Part shown: positions 18,330-26,972 of the stretch, piece by piece
How positions within the stretch are numbered: the stretch's first letter is position 1
Layout: each line of letters opens with the position of its first letter
NCBI RefSeq assembly: GCF_000974445.1
Contig: NZ_BBOJ01000036.1
Coordinates: 1 to 64,000, forward strand
DNA length: 64,000 nt
Direction: 5' to 3'
Origin: Lentzea aerocolonigenes
GTDB lineage: Bacteria; Actinomycetota; Actinomycetes; Mycobacteriales; Pseudonocardiaceae
Notes under the pieces: generated by a model
Databases searched by the model: none
What the model was told of the DNA's origin: nothing
The model's input: only the letters and a program-made list of their open reading frames with translations
Program-made: the position numbers and the translations under genes

Positions 18330-19544
18330 TTAGTCGTTTCCGGCCGTGGCGCGGAAAAGTTGGGCGGATTCAACACCATCCGGCCTGATGAGCACGGCCG
18401 GGTCCGACGCGGGCAGCCACACGGACTCGCCGCGGGCCAGCCGCAGCTCGTCCCCGCGGGCGTTCGTCAGCACGGCGGCGCCCGAGGTGCAGAGGATGAT
18501 CTGCGGGCCGTCGTGGTTGATCCGCGTCTCGGCGGTCAGGTCCAACCTGGACAGTTCGAACTCCGGCGCGGGCGTGCGGTAGACGCGCACACCCTGCGAG
18601 ATCTCCTCGCCGGTGAGCACCTCCATGTCCCCGCACGTGAAGTCGAGCACGCGCAACAGCTCTGGCACGTCGACGTGCTTGGGCGTGAGGCCGCAGCGCA
18701 GGACGTTGTCCGAGTTCGCGAGGATCTCGATGCCGGTGCCGCGCAGGTACGCGTGCAGGTTGCCGGCGGGCAGGTGGATGGCCTCGCCGGGCTGCAGCAC
18801 GATCCGGTTCAGCAGCAGTGCCGCGAGCACGCCCGCGTCGCCGGGGTAGGACTCGCCCAGCTCCAGGATCGTGCGGCACTCCAGGTCGAACTCGCCGTGC
18901 TCCTTCACGTGCAGCACGCACGCGTCGAGGACCTGCGGCAGCAGCGAGGAGAGCGACGTCTGCGGCAACGTGATCAGCATCGTGAACAACGCCCGCAGGC
19001 CGGACGGGTCCGGCTGCGCGACCAGCATCTCGGTGTAGGGCGCGAGAGCCGGGGCGTCCAGCGTGCGCAGCAACGAGACCGTGCGCGCCGGGTCGCGGAA
19101 ACCGGCGAGGGCGTGGAACTCGGTCAGCGCGCAGATGAGCTCCGGCTTGGCGGCCGGGTCCTTGTAGTTGCGCACGGCGGCGTCGAGCGGCACACCGCGG
19201 TGCTCCTCGGCCGCGAAACCCTCGGCAGCCTGAGCAGCCGACGGGTGCGCCTGCAGGCTCAGCGCCTCCTCGGCGGCGAGGACTTTGAGCAGGAACGGAA
19301 GCCTGCTGCCCCACCGCTCGGCCACGCGAGGGCCGAGCTGGCCGTCGGGGTCCGCGCTCAGCAGGTCGAGCAACGAGCGCTCGACGCCGTCCGCGCCCGT
19401 GACGCGGGACGGGTCGCCGGGGTGAGCGCCCATCCACAGCTCTGCCTCGGGATGGGGTGCGGGCACCTCCCTCCCGAGCAGCTCGGCGATGGCCGTGCGT
19501 GAGCCCCACGCGTACGGCCTGACCGCGTTGTGCAGCAGGTCCAC
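18330..19544 (-). CDS. manA: Mannose-6-phosphate isomerase, class I
   Basis: A 404-residue enzyme interconverting fructose-6-phosphate and mannose-6-phosphate, the first step towards GDP-mannose. The zinc-site segment LSLQAHPSAAQA is near 92-103, with KPELICALTEFHALAGFR and IHLPAGNLHAYLRGTGIEILANSDN typical of the type I fold, and a C-terminal cupin region. GTG 19544 is preceded by GGGAG; a TTG at 19562 is the alternative. It follows the TobH-like gene by 18 bases in the order known from mycobacteria (Rv3255c-Rv3257c). Confidence 0.93.
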   Translation of the reverse strand: MDLLHNAVRPYAWGSRTAIAELLGREVPAPHPEAELWMGAHPGDPSRVTGADGVERSLLDLLSADPDGQLGPRVAERWGSRLPFLLKVLAAEEALSLQAHPSAAQAAEGFAAEEHRGVPLDAAVRNYKDPAAKPELICALTEFHALAGFRDPARTVSLLRTLDAPALAPYTEMLVAQPDPSGLRALFTMLITLPQTSLSSLLPQVLDACVLHVKEHGEFDLECRTILELGESYPGDAGVLAALLLNRIVLQPGEAIHLPAGNLHAYLRGTGIEILANSDNVLRCGLTPKHVDVPELLRVLDFTCGDMEVLTGEEISQGVRVYRTPAPEFELSRLDLTAETRINHDGPQIILCTSGAAVLTNARGDELRLARGESVWLPASDPAVLIRPDGVESAQLFRATAGND

Positions 19545-19562
19545 TTCTAGTTCAGCTCCCAA

Positions 19563-20627
19563 TCAGTACGGGTTGCCGCCGAGAGTTCCGGCGGCGAGCC
19601 CGAGGTACAGCGCGGCGAGTTCGAAGCGGAGGGCGAGGAGCGCGGCACTGACCGCGTCGCCTCCCGCCACCTCGACGGCCGGCTCCAGCACGTCTGCTCC
19701 AGGCAGGGCGTCCTCGGCGGCGTGCCGTGCGGCATCGGCCACCGGGCCCTGGCGCACGGCCAGCAGCAGCACGCGCACAAGTCCACTTCCCGGTTCGTCG
19801 TCCGGGTCCGCGAAGAGGTCCGCCCCAGAGGTCCCCTGCACCGCACGGCGATGCAGCACCGGGCGGGTCAACGCCTGCGGATACCCGGCGACGTCGCAGG
19901 CAACCCCGGCGAACGCGGCCAGCGCGCCTGCGCCGTGCACGCCGACCGACGTGGCGACCTCGTCGAGGCCCCACAGCAGCGGCGTGCGGTCGGCGACGCG
20001 CAACGCGAGCGACTTCGCCGGGTTCACGAACGACTCGTGCATCGGGTGGTCGCGCTCGGCCTCGCGGTCGAGCTCGTCCGCGACCAGCCCGACGTCCACC
20101 TTGAGCAGGTTCAACGAGTTCAGCACCACGAGCCAGGCGGCGAACGCCTGGTGGAAGCTGAAGCCCGGCGGCACCTCGATCCGAGGCGCGAGCAGCACGG
20201 CCTGACCGGCGGCGGCAGCGGCGACCGGACCGGAGTCCGGTGCGGTCACCAACGTCCGCGCGCCGCGCCGGGAAGCGCGGTCGATCGACTCGGCCAGCAC
20301 CCGGTCGCCGGGGTCCTCGGTGTGCGCGAGCACCACGTCGAGGGCACCGACCCACGGCGGCACCTCGTCGGAGACCACCACGGGCACCGCGCAGCCGGGG
20401 CCGAGCAACGCCATGATCACGCCCGCGACGGCGACCGCGTGGCCGGGCCGGGTGACCAGCACGACCGCACGCGGGCGTTCGGAGAAGATCCGCTCCACGC
20501 CCGCCTCGGCCGCGGCCTCGGCGGTGGAACGGACCTGGGCGCCCGCCCGTGCGGCGGCGCGCAACCAGCCACCGGTGTCGGCGTCGGCGAGGCGGCTCGG
20601 GTCGTCGAGCAGCGTGTCGTCGAGCAC
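19563..20627 (-). CDS. TobH-like SIS/phosphosugar isomerase-fold protein
   Basis: A 354-residue homologue of the protein encoded between manA and manB in actinobacteria (Rv3256c; called TobH in some annotations). It starts LDDTLLDDPSRLADADTGGWLRAAA. An SIS-like core contains PRAVVLVTRPGHAVAVAGVI, and near the end RFELAALYLGLA matches the isomerase domain of bifunctional phosphoglucose/phosphomannose isomerases. Catalysis is unproven; a role in mannose-phosphate metabolism is inferred from context. GTG 20627 follows the Trm112-like stop by four bases. Confidence 0.82.
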   Translation of the reverse strand: MLDDTLLDDPSRLADADTGGWLRAAARAGAQVRSTAEAAAEAGVERIFSERPRAVVLVTRPGHAVAVAGVIMALLGPGCAVPVVVSDEVPPWVGALDVVLAHTEDPGDRVLAESIDRASRRGARTLVTAPDSGPVAAAAAGQAVLLAPRIEVPPGFSFHQAFAAWLVVLNSLNLLKVDVGLVADELDREAERDHPMHESFVNPAKSLALRVADRTPLLWGLDEVATSVGVHGAGALAAFAGVACDVAGYPQALTRPVLHRRAVQGTSGADLFADPDDEPGSGLVRVLLLAVRQGPVADAARHAAEDALPGADVLEPAVEVAGGDAVSAALLALRFELAALYLGLAAGTLGGNPY

Positions 20628-20631
20628 CGGA

Positions 20632-20832
20632 TCACCCAGCAGACGGCGGCTCGACCGCCTCGTCCAGCAGCAGTACCGGGATGCCGTCGCGAACCGGGAA
20701 CGAACGCCCGCACGCGGTGCACGTGAGGAAGTCCGCCTCCGGGTCGGCAGGCGTGCCGATGCGCAGCGGCGCGTGCTCGGGGCACGGGCAGGCGAGGATT
20801 TCGAGCAACTGCTCTTCGAGCTTGACGGCCAC
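20632..20832 (-). CDS. Trm112-family zinc-binding protein
   Basis: A 66-residue Trm112/UPF0434 protein. LLEILACPCPEHAPL and CTACGRSFPVRDGIPVLLLDEA carry the paired cysteines and the conserved PVRDGIPVLL end. Eukaryotic and archaeal Trm112 activates methyltransferases; the bacterial role is poorly known. It is in the manB to manA operon: 10 bases after manB and 4 bases before the TobH-like gene. GTG 20832 has GAGGAGAG upstream. Confidence 0.92.
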   Translation of the reverse strand: MAVKLEEQLLEILACPCPEHAPLRIGTPADPEADFLTCTACGRSFPVRDGIPVLLLDEAVEPPSAG

Positions 20833-20842
20833 GGTTCTCTCC

Positions 20843-22195
20843 TCAGGCCCGCACGATCGCGAGGACCTCGTCGCTCAACGCGGCGACGGCCTCGGGAGTG
20901 GCGGCTTCGACGTTCAGGCGCAGCAGCGGCTCGGTGTTCGAGGCGCGGAGGTTGAACCACGACCCGTCCGGCAGCTGCACGGTGAGACCGTCCAGCTCGT
21001 CGATCGTGACGCCGTCCTTCGAGCCGTACGCGTCCTTGATCGCGGCGATCCGGCCCGCCTGGTCGGAGACGGTGGAGTTGATCTCGCCGGAGGCGGCGTA
21101 GCGGTTGAAGGCGGCGGTCAGGTCGGACAGCGGTCCGTCCTGCTCACCCAGCGCGGCCAGCACGTGCAGCGCGGCCAGCATGCCGGTGTCCGCACGCCAG
21201 AAGTCGCGGAAGTAGTAGTGCGCCGAGTGCTCACCACCGAAGATGGCGCCGGTCTTGGCCATCTCCTCCTTGATGAACGAGTGCCCGACGCGCGTGCGCA
21301 CCGGCTTGCCGCCGTGCTCCTGCACGATCTCCGGCACGGCGTGCGAGGTGATCAGGTTGTGGATGATCGTGCCGCCGGGGTCCTTCGCCAGCTCGCGCAC
21401 GGCCACCAGCGCCGTGATGGCGGAGGGGCTGACCGGGTCGCCGTTCTCGTCCACGACGAAGCAGCGGTCCGCGTCGCCGTCGAACGCGACACCGGCGTCC
21501 GCTCCTTCGGCCTTGGTGCGGGCCTGGAGGTCGACGATGTTCTTGGGGTCGAGCGGGTTCGCCTCGTGGTTCGGGAAGCTGCCGTCGAGCTCGAAGTACA
21601 TGGGGATGACCTCGATGGGCAGGCCCTCGAAGACCTGCGGCACGGTGTAGCCGCCCATGCCGTTGCCCGCGTCCACAACGATCTTCAGCGGACGGATCTC
21701 ACGCAGGTTGACCAGCTCGTTCAGGTACTGGGCGTACTCCGCGAGCATGTTCCGCTCTTCGAACGTGCCCGGCGTCACGCCCTCGGCGTCCGGCACCTGG
21801 TTCTCGGCGTCCTGACGGATCTGCGCGAGACCGGAGTCCTGGCCGACCGGCGACGCGCCCGCACGGCAGAGCTTGATGCCGTTGTACTGCGCCGGGTTGT
21901 GGCTGGCGGTGAACATGGCACCCGGCAGGTCGAGCTTGCCGGACGCGAAGTAGAGCATGTCGGTGCTGGCCAGGCCGATGCTGATCACGTTGACGCCCTG
22001 CGCCTGCGCACCCTCGGCGAAGGCCCTGGAGAGCCCTGGCGACGAGTCGCGCATGTCGTGACCGATCACGATCGCGGGTCCACCGACCAGGCGCGCGAAG
22101 GCCGCGCCGAAGTCGCGCACTACGCCGGCGTCGAGCTGCTCACCGACCACCCCGCGGATGTCGTACGCCTTGACGATGCCGGACAGGTCACGCAC
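20843..22195 (-). CDS. manB: Phosphomannomutase/phosphoglucomutase
   Basis: A 450-residue alpha-D-phosphohexomutase converting mannose-6-phosphate to mannose-1-phosphate. The phosphoserine loop is TASHNPAQYNGIK, the metal loop is FDGDADRCFVVDE, the sugar loop includes GGEHSAHYYFRDFW and the phosphate-binding loop is RASNTEPLLRLNVEA. GTG 22195 is chosen because GGGAG lies 8 bases ahead; GTG 22204 would be too close to it. First gene of a manB, Trm112-like, TobH-like, manA operon supplying mannose phosphate for glycans. Confidence 0.95.
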   Translation of the reverse strand: MRDLSGIVKAYDIRGVVGEQLDAGVVRDFGAAFARLVGGPAIVIGHDMRDSSPGLSRAFAEGAQAQGVNVISIGLASTDMLYFASGKLDLPGAMFTASHNPAQYNGIKLCRAGASPVGQDSGLAQIRQDAENQVPDAEGVTPGTFEERNMLAEYAQYLNELVNLREIRPLKIVVDAGNGMGGYTVPQVFEGLPIEVIPMYFELDGSFPNHEANPLDPKNIVDLQARTKAEGADAGVAFDGDADRCFVVDENGDPVSPSAITALVAVRELAKDPGGTIIHNLITSHAVPEIVQEHGGKPVRTRVGHSFIKEEMAKTGAIFGGEHSAHYYFRDFWRADTGMLAALHVLAALGEQDGPLSDLTAAFNRYAASGEINSTVSDQAGRIAAIKDAYGSKDGVTIDELDGLTVQLPDGSWFNLRASNTEPLLRLNVEAATPEAVAALSDEVLAIVRA

Positions 22196-22277
22196 GCCGC
22201 ACACTCCCGAAACTCGCTCTTGACGGCCACTGCCCCGGCAGCCTACCGGCGAGAGGATCTGGGATGCGTGTGGTCAG

Positions 22278-22637
22278 TCAGTCCTCGTGCGGATCAGGCA
22301 ATACCCGCAGGTGACCACGCCTCTGCGTGCCGATGGGCACGTCAGGCACCTTCGGGGTCACATCAGCCCGCCCAGCCTCACGAACGGCCTCGGCCAACGC
22401 CGTCAGGTCGTCCACACTCGGCTCGGGCGCCGCGAACTCACCCTGGTGCCTCACGACCTCCCAGCCGCGCGGCGCCGTGAGCCGCAGGGCGTGCTCCTCG
22501 CACAGGTCGTAGCTGTGCGGTTCGGAGTACGTGGCGAGCGGTCCGACGACTGCGGTGGAGTCCGCATAGGCGTAGGTGAGCGTGGCGACAGCCGGGTTAG
22601 CACACCCGGTTCGCGAGCACCGTCTCACGCTCCGCAC
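22278..22637 (-). CDS. DUF3499 family protein
   Basis: A 119-residue actinobacteria-specific protein (Rv3258c type). RSVRRCSRTGCANPAVATLTYAYADSTAVVGPL and SYDLCEEHALRLTAPRGWEVVRH are the family hallmarks; Cys7, Cys12 and CEEH could bind zinc. Function unknown. GTG 22637 matches the family start RSVRRC; the frame is open further upstream but lacks family similarity. It lies 82 bases upstream of manB on the same strand and is divergent from the metallopeptidase-like gene. Confidence 0.9.
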   Translation of the reverse strand: MRSVRRCSRTGCANPAVATLTYAYADSTAVVGPLATYSEPHSYDLCEEHALRLTAPRGWEVVRHQGEFAAPEPSVDDLTALAEAVREAGRADVTPKVPDVPIGTQRRGHLRVLPDPHED

Positions 22638-22730
22638 GATCGGGGACGATAGCGCGTCCACGCGACCCTGTGTGTGAGGCACGCTGTGTTTGCTCCCCGG
22701 CAGCAGCAACTAGGCTGCTCGGTTGTGGTG

Positions 22731-23174
22731 ATGGCAAGGGGTTCACGTCGACAGGACGAACCGCGTCGGCGCAACCGTGACCGACACGGCCGAGGCCTGC
22801 GCGGCCCTCTGTACCCGGCCACCCTCCCAGCCGCCCGCTCCAGGGCCGAACGCTTCGACGCCCTGGTCATCGAGGCACTGGAACCCCTGGAAGCCCGCTG
22901 GCGAACCGAGCTCACGCAACTCGACGTGGCCGTGGACGACGTCCCAGACGTGCAGGTCGAGGGCGAAGACGGCGTGGTGGAGGACGGCAGCGTCCCCTTG
23001 GCCCGCCTGCTCCCCGCCGCCACGGACAGCCGTGCCCGAATCGTGCTGTACCGCCGCCCACTGGAGGCACGGGCGAAGGACGGCGCCGATCTGGCCGACC
23101 TGGTGCACGACGTCCTGGTGGAGCAGATCGCGAACTACCTGGGCCTGGACCCTGACGTGATCGACGAGGGCTAG
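22731..23174 (+). CDS. Metallopeptidase-family (zincin DUF1025-like) protein without HExxH
   Basis: A 147-residue protein matching the position and layout of Rv3259: basic N-terminus RRRNRDRHGRGLRGPLYP, RAERFDALVIEALEPLEARW, IVLYRRPLEARAKD and a final LVHDVLVEQIANYLGLDPD. Family members elsewhere have HExxH in the last segment; here it reads H-D-x-x-V-E, so zinc peptidase activity is doubtful. ATG 22731 is used; GTG 22725 is also possible. Divergent from DUF3499. Confidence 0.82.
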   Translation: MARGSRRQDEPRRRNRDRHGRGLRGPLYPATLPAARSRAERFDALVIEALEPLEARWRTELTQLDVAVDDVPDVQVEGEDGVVEDGSVPLARLLPAATDSRARIVLYRRPLEARAKDGADLADLVHDVLVEQIANYLGLDPDVIDEG

Positions 23175-23267
23175 CTGAGACACCTCTCACACCGCAGGCT
23201 CACGCAAGGGTCCCCTCTGGCGGAGGCTCCCCCGCGACCCAACGTACCGAGCGGGTCTGACACTCAG

Positions 23268-23356
23268 CCGAGGCCGAGGCGAGGCCGAGGCGAGGCGGCG
23301 ACAGCGCCGATGCCGCAGGCGAGGCGAACTCAAGCCCGAGGCCGAAGGCGAGGCGA
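23268..23356. repeat. GAGGC-rich low-complexity tract
   Basis: CCGAGGCCGAGGCGAGGCCG begins a run of GAGGC units joined as GAGGCC or GAGGCG, then further scattered units (GCAGGCGAGGCGAA, GAGGCCGAAGGCGAGGCGAC). Unit spacing is irregular (5, 6 or 11 bases), so it is a degenerate short repeat rather than an ordered array. Confidence 0.7.
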
Positions 23357-23394
23357 CGCGATGGCGCAGCCGAGCAGTCCTGGCTTGAAACGAA

Positions 23395-23548
23395 GGTTCC
23401 GGCGGTGTGGTCCCGTCACGAGTCGTGCCACAGCTCTTGTCGCGCCCGAGGGGAGAGGTCAAGTCGCACGCTTTTCGCGACTTGACCTCTCCCCTCGGGT
23501 GTGACTCGCTCCTGGCTCGACTTGGGACGGGACCACACCGCCCGAACC
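23395..23548. repeat. 154-base nested palindrome
   Basis: Outer arms 23395-23417 and 23526-23548 (23 bases) are complementary except at one position. Inner arms 23445-23467 and 23477-23499 (23 bases) are perfectly complementary, with the loop ACGCTTTTC. The 26-27 bases between outer and inner arms are only partly complementary. The inner stem could end transcription from both convergent neighbours; the whole could be a miniature transposon-like or extragenic palindromic element. Confidence 0.85.
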
Positions 23549-23740
23549 GCACCACCAACGCAACGCGCAGCCGCCGAAAGCAACAGGCGTGCCATCAACC
23601 CGCCCACGGCGCTGGCCGGTCTTTGATCAGATTGGCGGGGTAAGGGCAGAGCCCCCAGCTTGAAACAGGCACGGCCCCACCCAACAAGACCACCTACGGA
23701 ACCCGCTCCCGAACGCAACCCCGCCACCCCAAAGCGACCA

Positions 23741-23780
23741 CCTACGAAACCGCGCGAAACCCAACGAAACCCTACGAAAC
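23741..23780. repeat. Four tandem 10-base repeats spanning a stop codon
   Basis: Units CCTACGAAAC, CGCGCGAAAC, CCAACGAAAC and CCTACGAAAC follow without gaps, sharing CGAAAC in phase. The last unit contains the TAG stop of the minus-strand glycosyltransferase (23774-23772). A related CCTACGGAAC occurs at 23693. Confidence 0.85.
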
Positions 23781-26700
23781 CCGCCGCCTCCCAGGCACAG
23801 CAGTCAAAACCGTGAACAACCCAGCCGCAGCCTGCCCCAACAACAAAAAGTCCCTCAACGTCGAAGACATAGAAACCCGAACCTCAGCATCAGCAGACGG
23901 CAACGGCACCCCCACCAAATGCCCCCAAGCCCGCACAACAGGCACCCGAACCCCATCCACAGACACCACCCACCCAGGCTCGTCCTCAGCGGCCAGCACG
24001 AGAACCCGCCCCTCCCCACCAGGCGAAACCCGAACAGCCACCTCCGGCAACGACACGTTCACCGGCGCCACTCCAGCAGCAGCCAACTCAGCCGGAGGCT
24101 CCCCACCAGTCCGAGCCCGCCGAGCCAACTCAGGCGCCAGCAACACCCCGGTGTCCGCAGCAAACCGCAACCGCAAAACCGGCCGCCCATCAGAGGCAGA
24201 AGGCGCAACAGACACCAACTCGCCGGCAGCCGAACGCACCCGTGACGAAGCCTCCTCAGAAGGCAGCACCACAAACGCGACCCCAGACGAAGCCGCCTGA
24301 GCCAACGCAACCTTCACCGCGGGCGCAGCCCCGTCCAGCAACGACGAGTTCCACCGCCTCAACCGAGCAGGCGACGACACGGTCGGCACCAGATCGTCGT
24401 CCCCAAAGGCAGGCATCCGCCCAGCAACCTGCCGAACCGGCCCACCAAGGATCAACACCGACCGCCCAGTCCGCTCCAACTCGGCAGTCAACGACGACGA
24501 CAACCGAACCCCGCCATCAGCCTTCAACGGCCCGGACCGGAGATCCAGGAACCCGGCCACCCCGAGGCTGACCAACGTCACCACACCCACCACGTACACG
24601 GCCCGGCGCACCCGAACCTGTCCCGCGACGCCAGGCGGAACCCCGCGCTGACACCCCGCGAGCACCACACACACGAGCCCCCACGCCACGAGGACCAACG
24701 GCGTCCCAGGCCAAGCCTTCACAGCAGCAACCGCCGCCAACGCCCCGATGGCGAGCACGATCACCAACAGCCCGGGAAGCATCCCCGCGTTGGGACGCAG
24801 CACAGCAGCAGCGAACGCGGCGGCCACGAAGACCGAGCACACGATCAGGTTCGGCGGCGGCGACTCGAAGGCCGCGCCAAGGCCGTTGAGGACCATCTCC
24901 GGGTGTTGCAGCAGCACGGCTGGCCACGGCAGAAGCAACGCCATCGGCAGAAGCACGATCACGAACAGAGCCGCGATCCGCCGAGCGCCGCCGGACACCG
25001 CGATGAACCCGACGAGGGACCCGACGATCGTGACGGCGTGGGTCAGCGGCGAGAACGCGCCCAGCACGGCGACGCCGATGGCCGTTCCCGATGCCATGGG
25101 CAACCAGGCGTGCGTGGACGACGCGCGCAAGACCGCGTACACGCCGGCGAACACAACTGGCACCACGACGTGGACGACGACGACGTCGAGGCGTCCCTCG
25201 GACACGGCCGTTGTCGCCACGGGCAGCAAGCCGTAGAAAGCAGCGACCACCGCGCGCACGGAACGTCGTACGCGCATGCCGCGTGACGCGATGTAGGCCG
25301 ACAACGCGGCGAGGGGGATGTCGCCGAGCAACAGCATCGCCACGGCGAACGACGGGCCGCCTGGGATCAGGCCCAGCACGGCCAGGGCGGCGGGAGCGGG
25401 AGCCGCGGTGCCGCCGGAGACCGGGTGCCACGACGACAGGTAGGTCGACCAGACCTCCCCCAGCGAGCCGACCGGGAGCAGGCGGCCGCCCGCGAGGTCG
25501 AGGCCCAGGCGCGACCAGTTCGCGATCACCGCCACCAGCGTGAGGCTCAGCACCAGCAGCACCGGGGGCGCGAGCAACAGCGACCGCAGCACGCGCGACT
25601 GGTCGACCTCGACGAAGACCATCTCGCCACCGGCGCGCGGGCCCGGTGACGGACGGGGGCGCGGCGAAGGGCGAAGTGCACCCGGAAGAGCAGCCTCCAC
25701 CTGGACGACGACCGGCGGGCGGCGCAGACCGGCGACGCGCGGGCGGCCGCGGGACGCACCGGCGGGCAGCGCGGACGGGCCGACCGGGCGGGAGTCCACT
25801 TCGGACGGTTCGAGCCACGTCGAACTGGCATCGGTTGCGGGCAAACGACCCAGCGCGGCGTCGGCCTCGACGCGACGGCGGACCATGAACGTCGCGCCGG
25901 CCCGGACCGCGTTGCGAAATCTGGTGAGTCTGCTGGTGAAGAGGCCGCGCACGACGGCGGAACCCCGGCGCGCGCGGCGTCCTTCGCGCAGACGGCCGCG
26001 CGTCAGCAGATAACGGGCGGCGCCGACTTCGGCGTGTGCGTCGGCGAAACGCCGGAGAAAAAGGAAGCCCAGAGCGCGCAGCAGCGACAACAACAGCAGC
26101 CGCGGAAGTCCGATGAGGAACGAGATAGTTGAACAATTGACCAGAAAAGTCCGCATGCCGTGCGCGCGGTCGACACCGCGAAATGACGGACCCGGCCGAG
26201 CCATGGCCGCGTCCAAACGGCGTGCGCCTTTGGTCGCCGCGCGCGCGTGACGCATCCGCGCAACAGGAACGCACAGGACCAAATGACCGGCACGATTGGT
26301 CCGCCAGCCGAAGTCGAGATCGTCGCGCAGCAGCGGCATCGCCTCGTCGTAGCCGCCGAGGGCGTGCCAGACCTCGCGCCTGATCAGCGATCCTGCCGAC
26401 GACACCGCGAGAACCTCGGTGCTCTGCTGGAACGACGCGGAGTGCTCGGCCGACGACAGACCCGTCTGCCGATGTCCCGAGGCATCCGTCGACAAACCCG
26501 CTTCGACGACCAGACGAGAATCCACCCAATCGAGGCACAGCGGGCCCAGCACGGCAGCCGACGGCGACACCTCGGCCGCGGTCAGCAAGGCGGCCAGGCA
26601 GTCGGGTTCGGGCGCGCTGTCGTCGTGCAGCAACCACAGCCACTTGCCGGGATCGCCCCACCGTTCGACGGCGTGCTCGACCGCGATGCGCACAGCGGTG

Positions 26701-26933
26701 GCGAAACCGGTGCCGCGCGGCACGGTCAGCACTCCGTCCAGCAGATCTTCTGCCTCCGCCAGCACCTTCGGCGTGCGGTCGTGGGATCCGGTGTCGACCG
26801 CGATCACGTGCCGAGGGCGAATTCGCTGACGCCGCAACGCGGACAGCGCCGTGCTGAGCCACTGGTCGCCGTCGTGGCAGACCAGGACGCACAGCACCGG
26901 CGCAGTCCGGAGCCTCGGGTGAGGACTTGTCAC
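23772..26933 (-). CDS. Large membrane glycosyltransferase, GT2 family
   Basis: A 1053-residue protein. Residues about 12-240 form a GT2 GT-A domain: VLCVLVCHDGDQWLSTAL, AVDTGSHDRTP, the metal site LLHDDSAPEPDCL and LLRDDLDFGWRTNRAG. A basic Pro-rich linker is near 370-430. Many membrane helices run from about 465 to 800, then an extracytoplasmic domain and a last helix at 1028-1045. It likely transfers a sugar from an activated donor to an envelope acceptor; donor unknown. It lies 39 bases after whiB on the same strand. The last 900 bases use TTG and T-ending codons more than the 5' part. Confidence 0.85.
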   Translation of the reverse strand: MTSPHPRLRTAPVLCVLVCHDGDQWLSTALSALRRQRIRPRHVIAVDTGSHDRTPKVLAEAEDLLDGVLTVPRGTGFATAVRIAVEHAVERWGDPGKWLWLLHDDSAPEPDCLAALLTAAEVSPSAAVLGPLCLDWVDSRLVVEAGLSTDASGHRQTGLSSAEHSASFQQSTEVLAVSSAGSLIRREVWHALGGYDEAMPLLRDDLDFGWRTNRAGHLVLCVPVARMRHARAATKGARRLDAAMARPGPSFRGVDRAHGMRTFLVNCSTISFLIGLPRLLLLSLLRALGFLFLRRFADAHAEVGAARYLLTRGRLREGRRARRGSAVVRGLFTSRLTRFRNAVRAGATFMVRRRVEADAALGRLPATDASSTWLEPSEVDSRPVGPSALPAGASRGRPRVAGLRRPPVVVQVEAALPGALRPSPRPRPSPGPRAGGEMVFVEVDQSRVLRSLLLAPPVLLVLSLTLVAVIANWSRLGLDLAGGRLLPVGSLGEVWSTYLSSWHPVSGGTAAPAPAALAVLGLIPGGPSFAVAMLLLGDIPLAALSAYIASRGMRVRRSVRAVVAAFYGLLPVATTAVSEGRLDVVVVHVVVPVVFAGVYAVLRASSTHAWLPMASGTAIGVAVLGAFSPLTHAVTIVGSLVGFIAVSGGARRIAALFVIVLLPMALLLPWPAVLLQHPEMVLNGLGAAFESPPPNLIVCSVFVAAAFAAAVLRPNAGMLPGLLVIVLAIGALAAVAAVKAWPGTPLVLVAWGLVCVVLAGCQRGVPPGVAGQVRVRRAVYVVGVVTLVSLGVAGFLDLRSGPLKADGGVRLSSSLTAELERTGRSVLILGGPVRQVAGRMPAFGDDDLVPTVSSPARLRRWNSSLLDGAAPAVKVALAQAASSGVAFVVLPSEEASSRVRSAAGELVSVAPSASDGRPVLRLRFAADTGVLLAPELARRARTGGEPPAELAAAGVAPVNVSLPEVAVRVSPGGEGRVLVLAAEDEPGWVVSVDGVRVPVVRAWGHLVGVPLPSADAEVRVSMSSTLRDFLLLGQAAAGLFTVLTAVPGRRRVS

Positions 26934-26972
26934 GTCCTCAAGTTAAGGCAGAAAGATCACGCTTCTGACCGA

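Larger units (their letters stand above)
23175..23771. other. Noncoding gap with several repeat types
   Basis: No gene is supported in these 597 bases between two convergent genes. It contains a GAGGC-rich tract, a 154-base nested palindrome, the motif GCTTGAAAC twice (about 23383 and 23660) and a 10-base tandem repeat at its right end. The right half is poor in G on the plus strand, like the end of the adjacent glycosyltransferase gene. Open frames across it lack coding character and ribosome sites. Confidence 0.7.

Noticed and set aside
23268..23780. CRISPR array
   Set aside because: The repeats are 5-10 bases without spacers of uniform length, and no cas genes are present.
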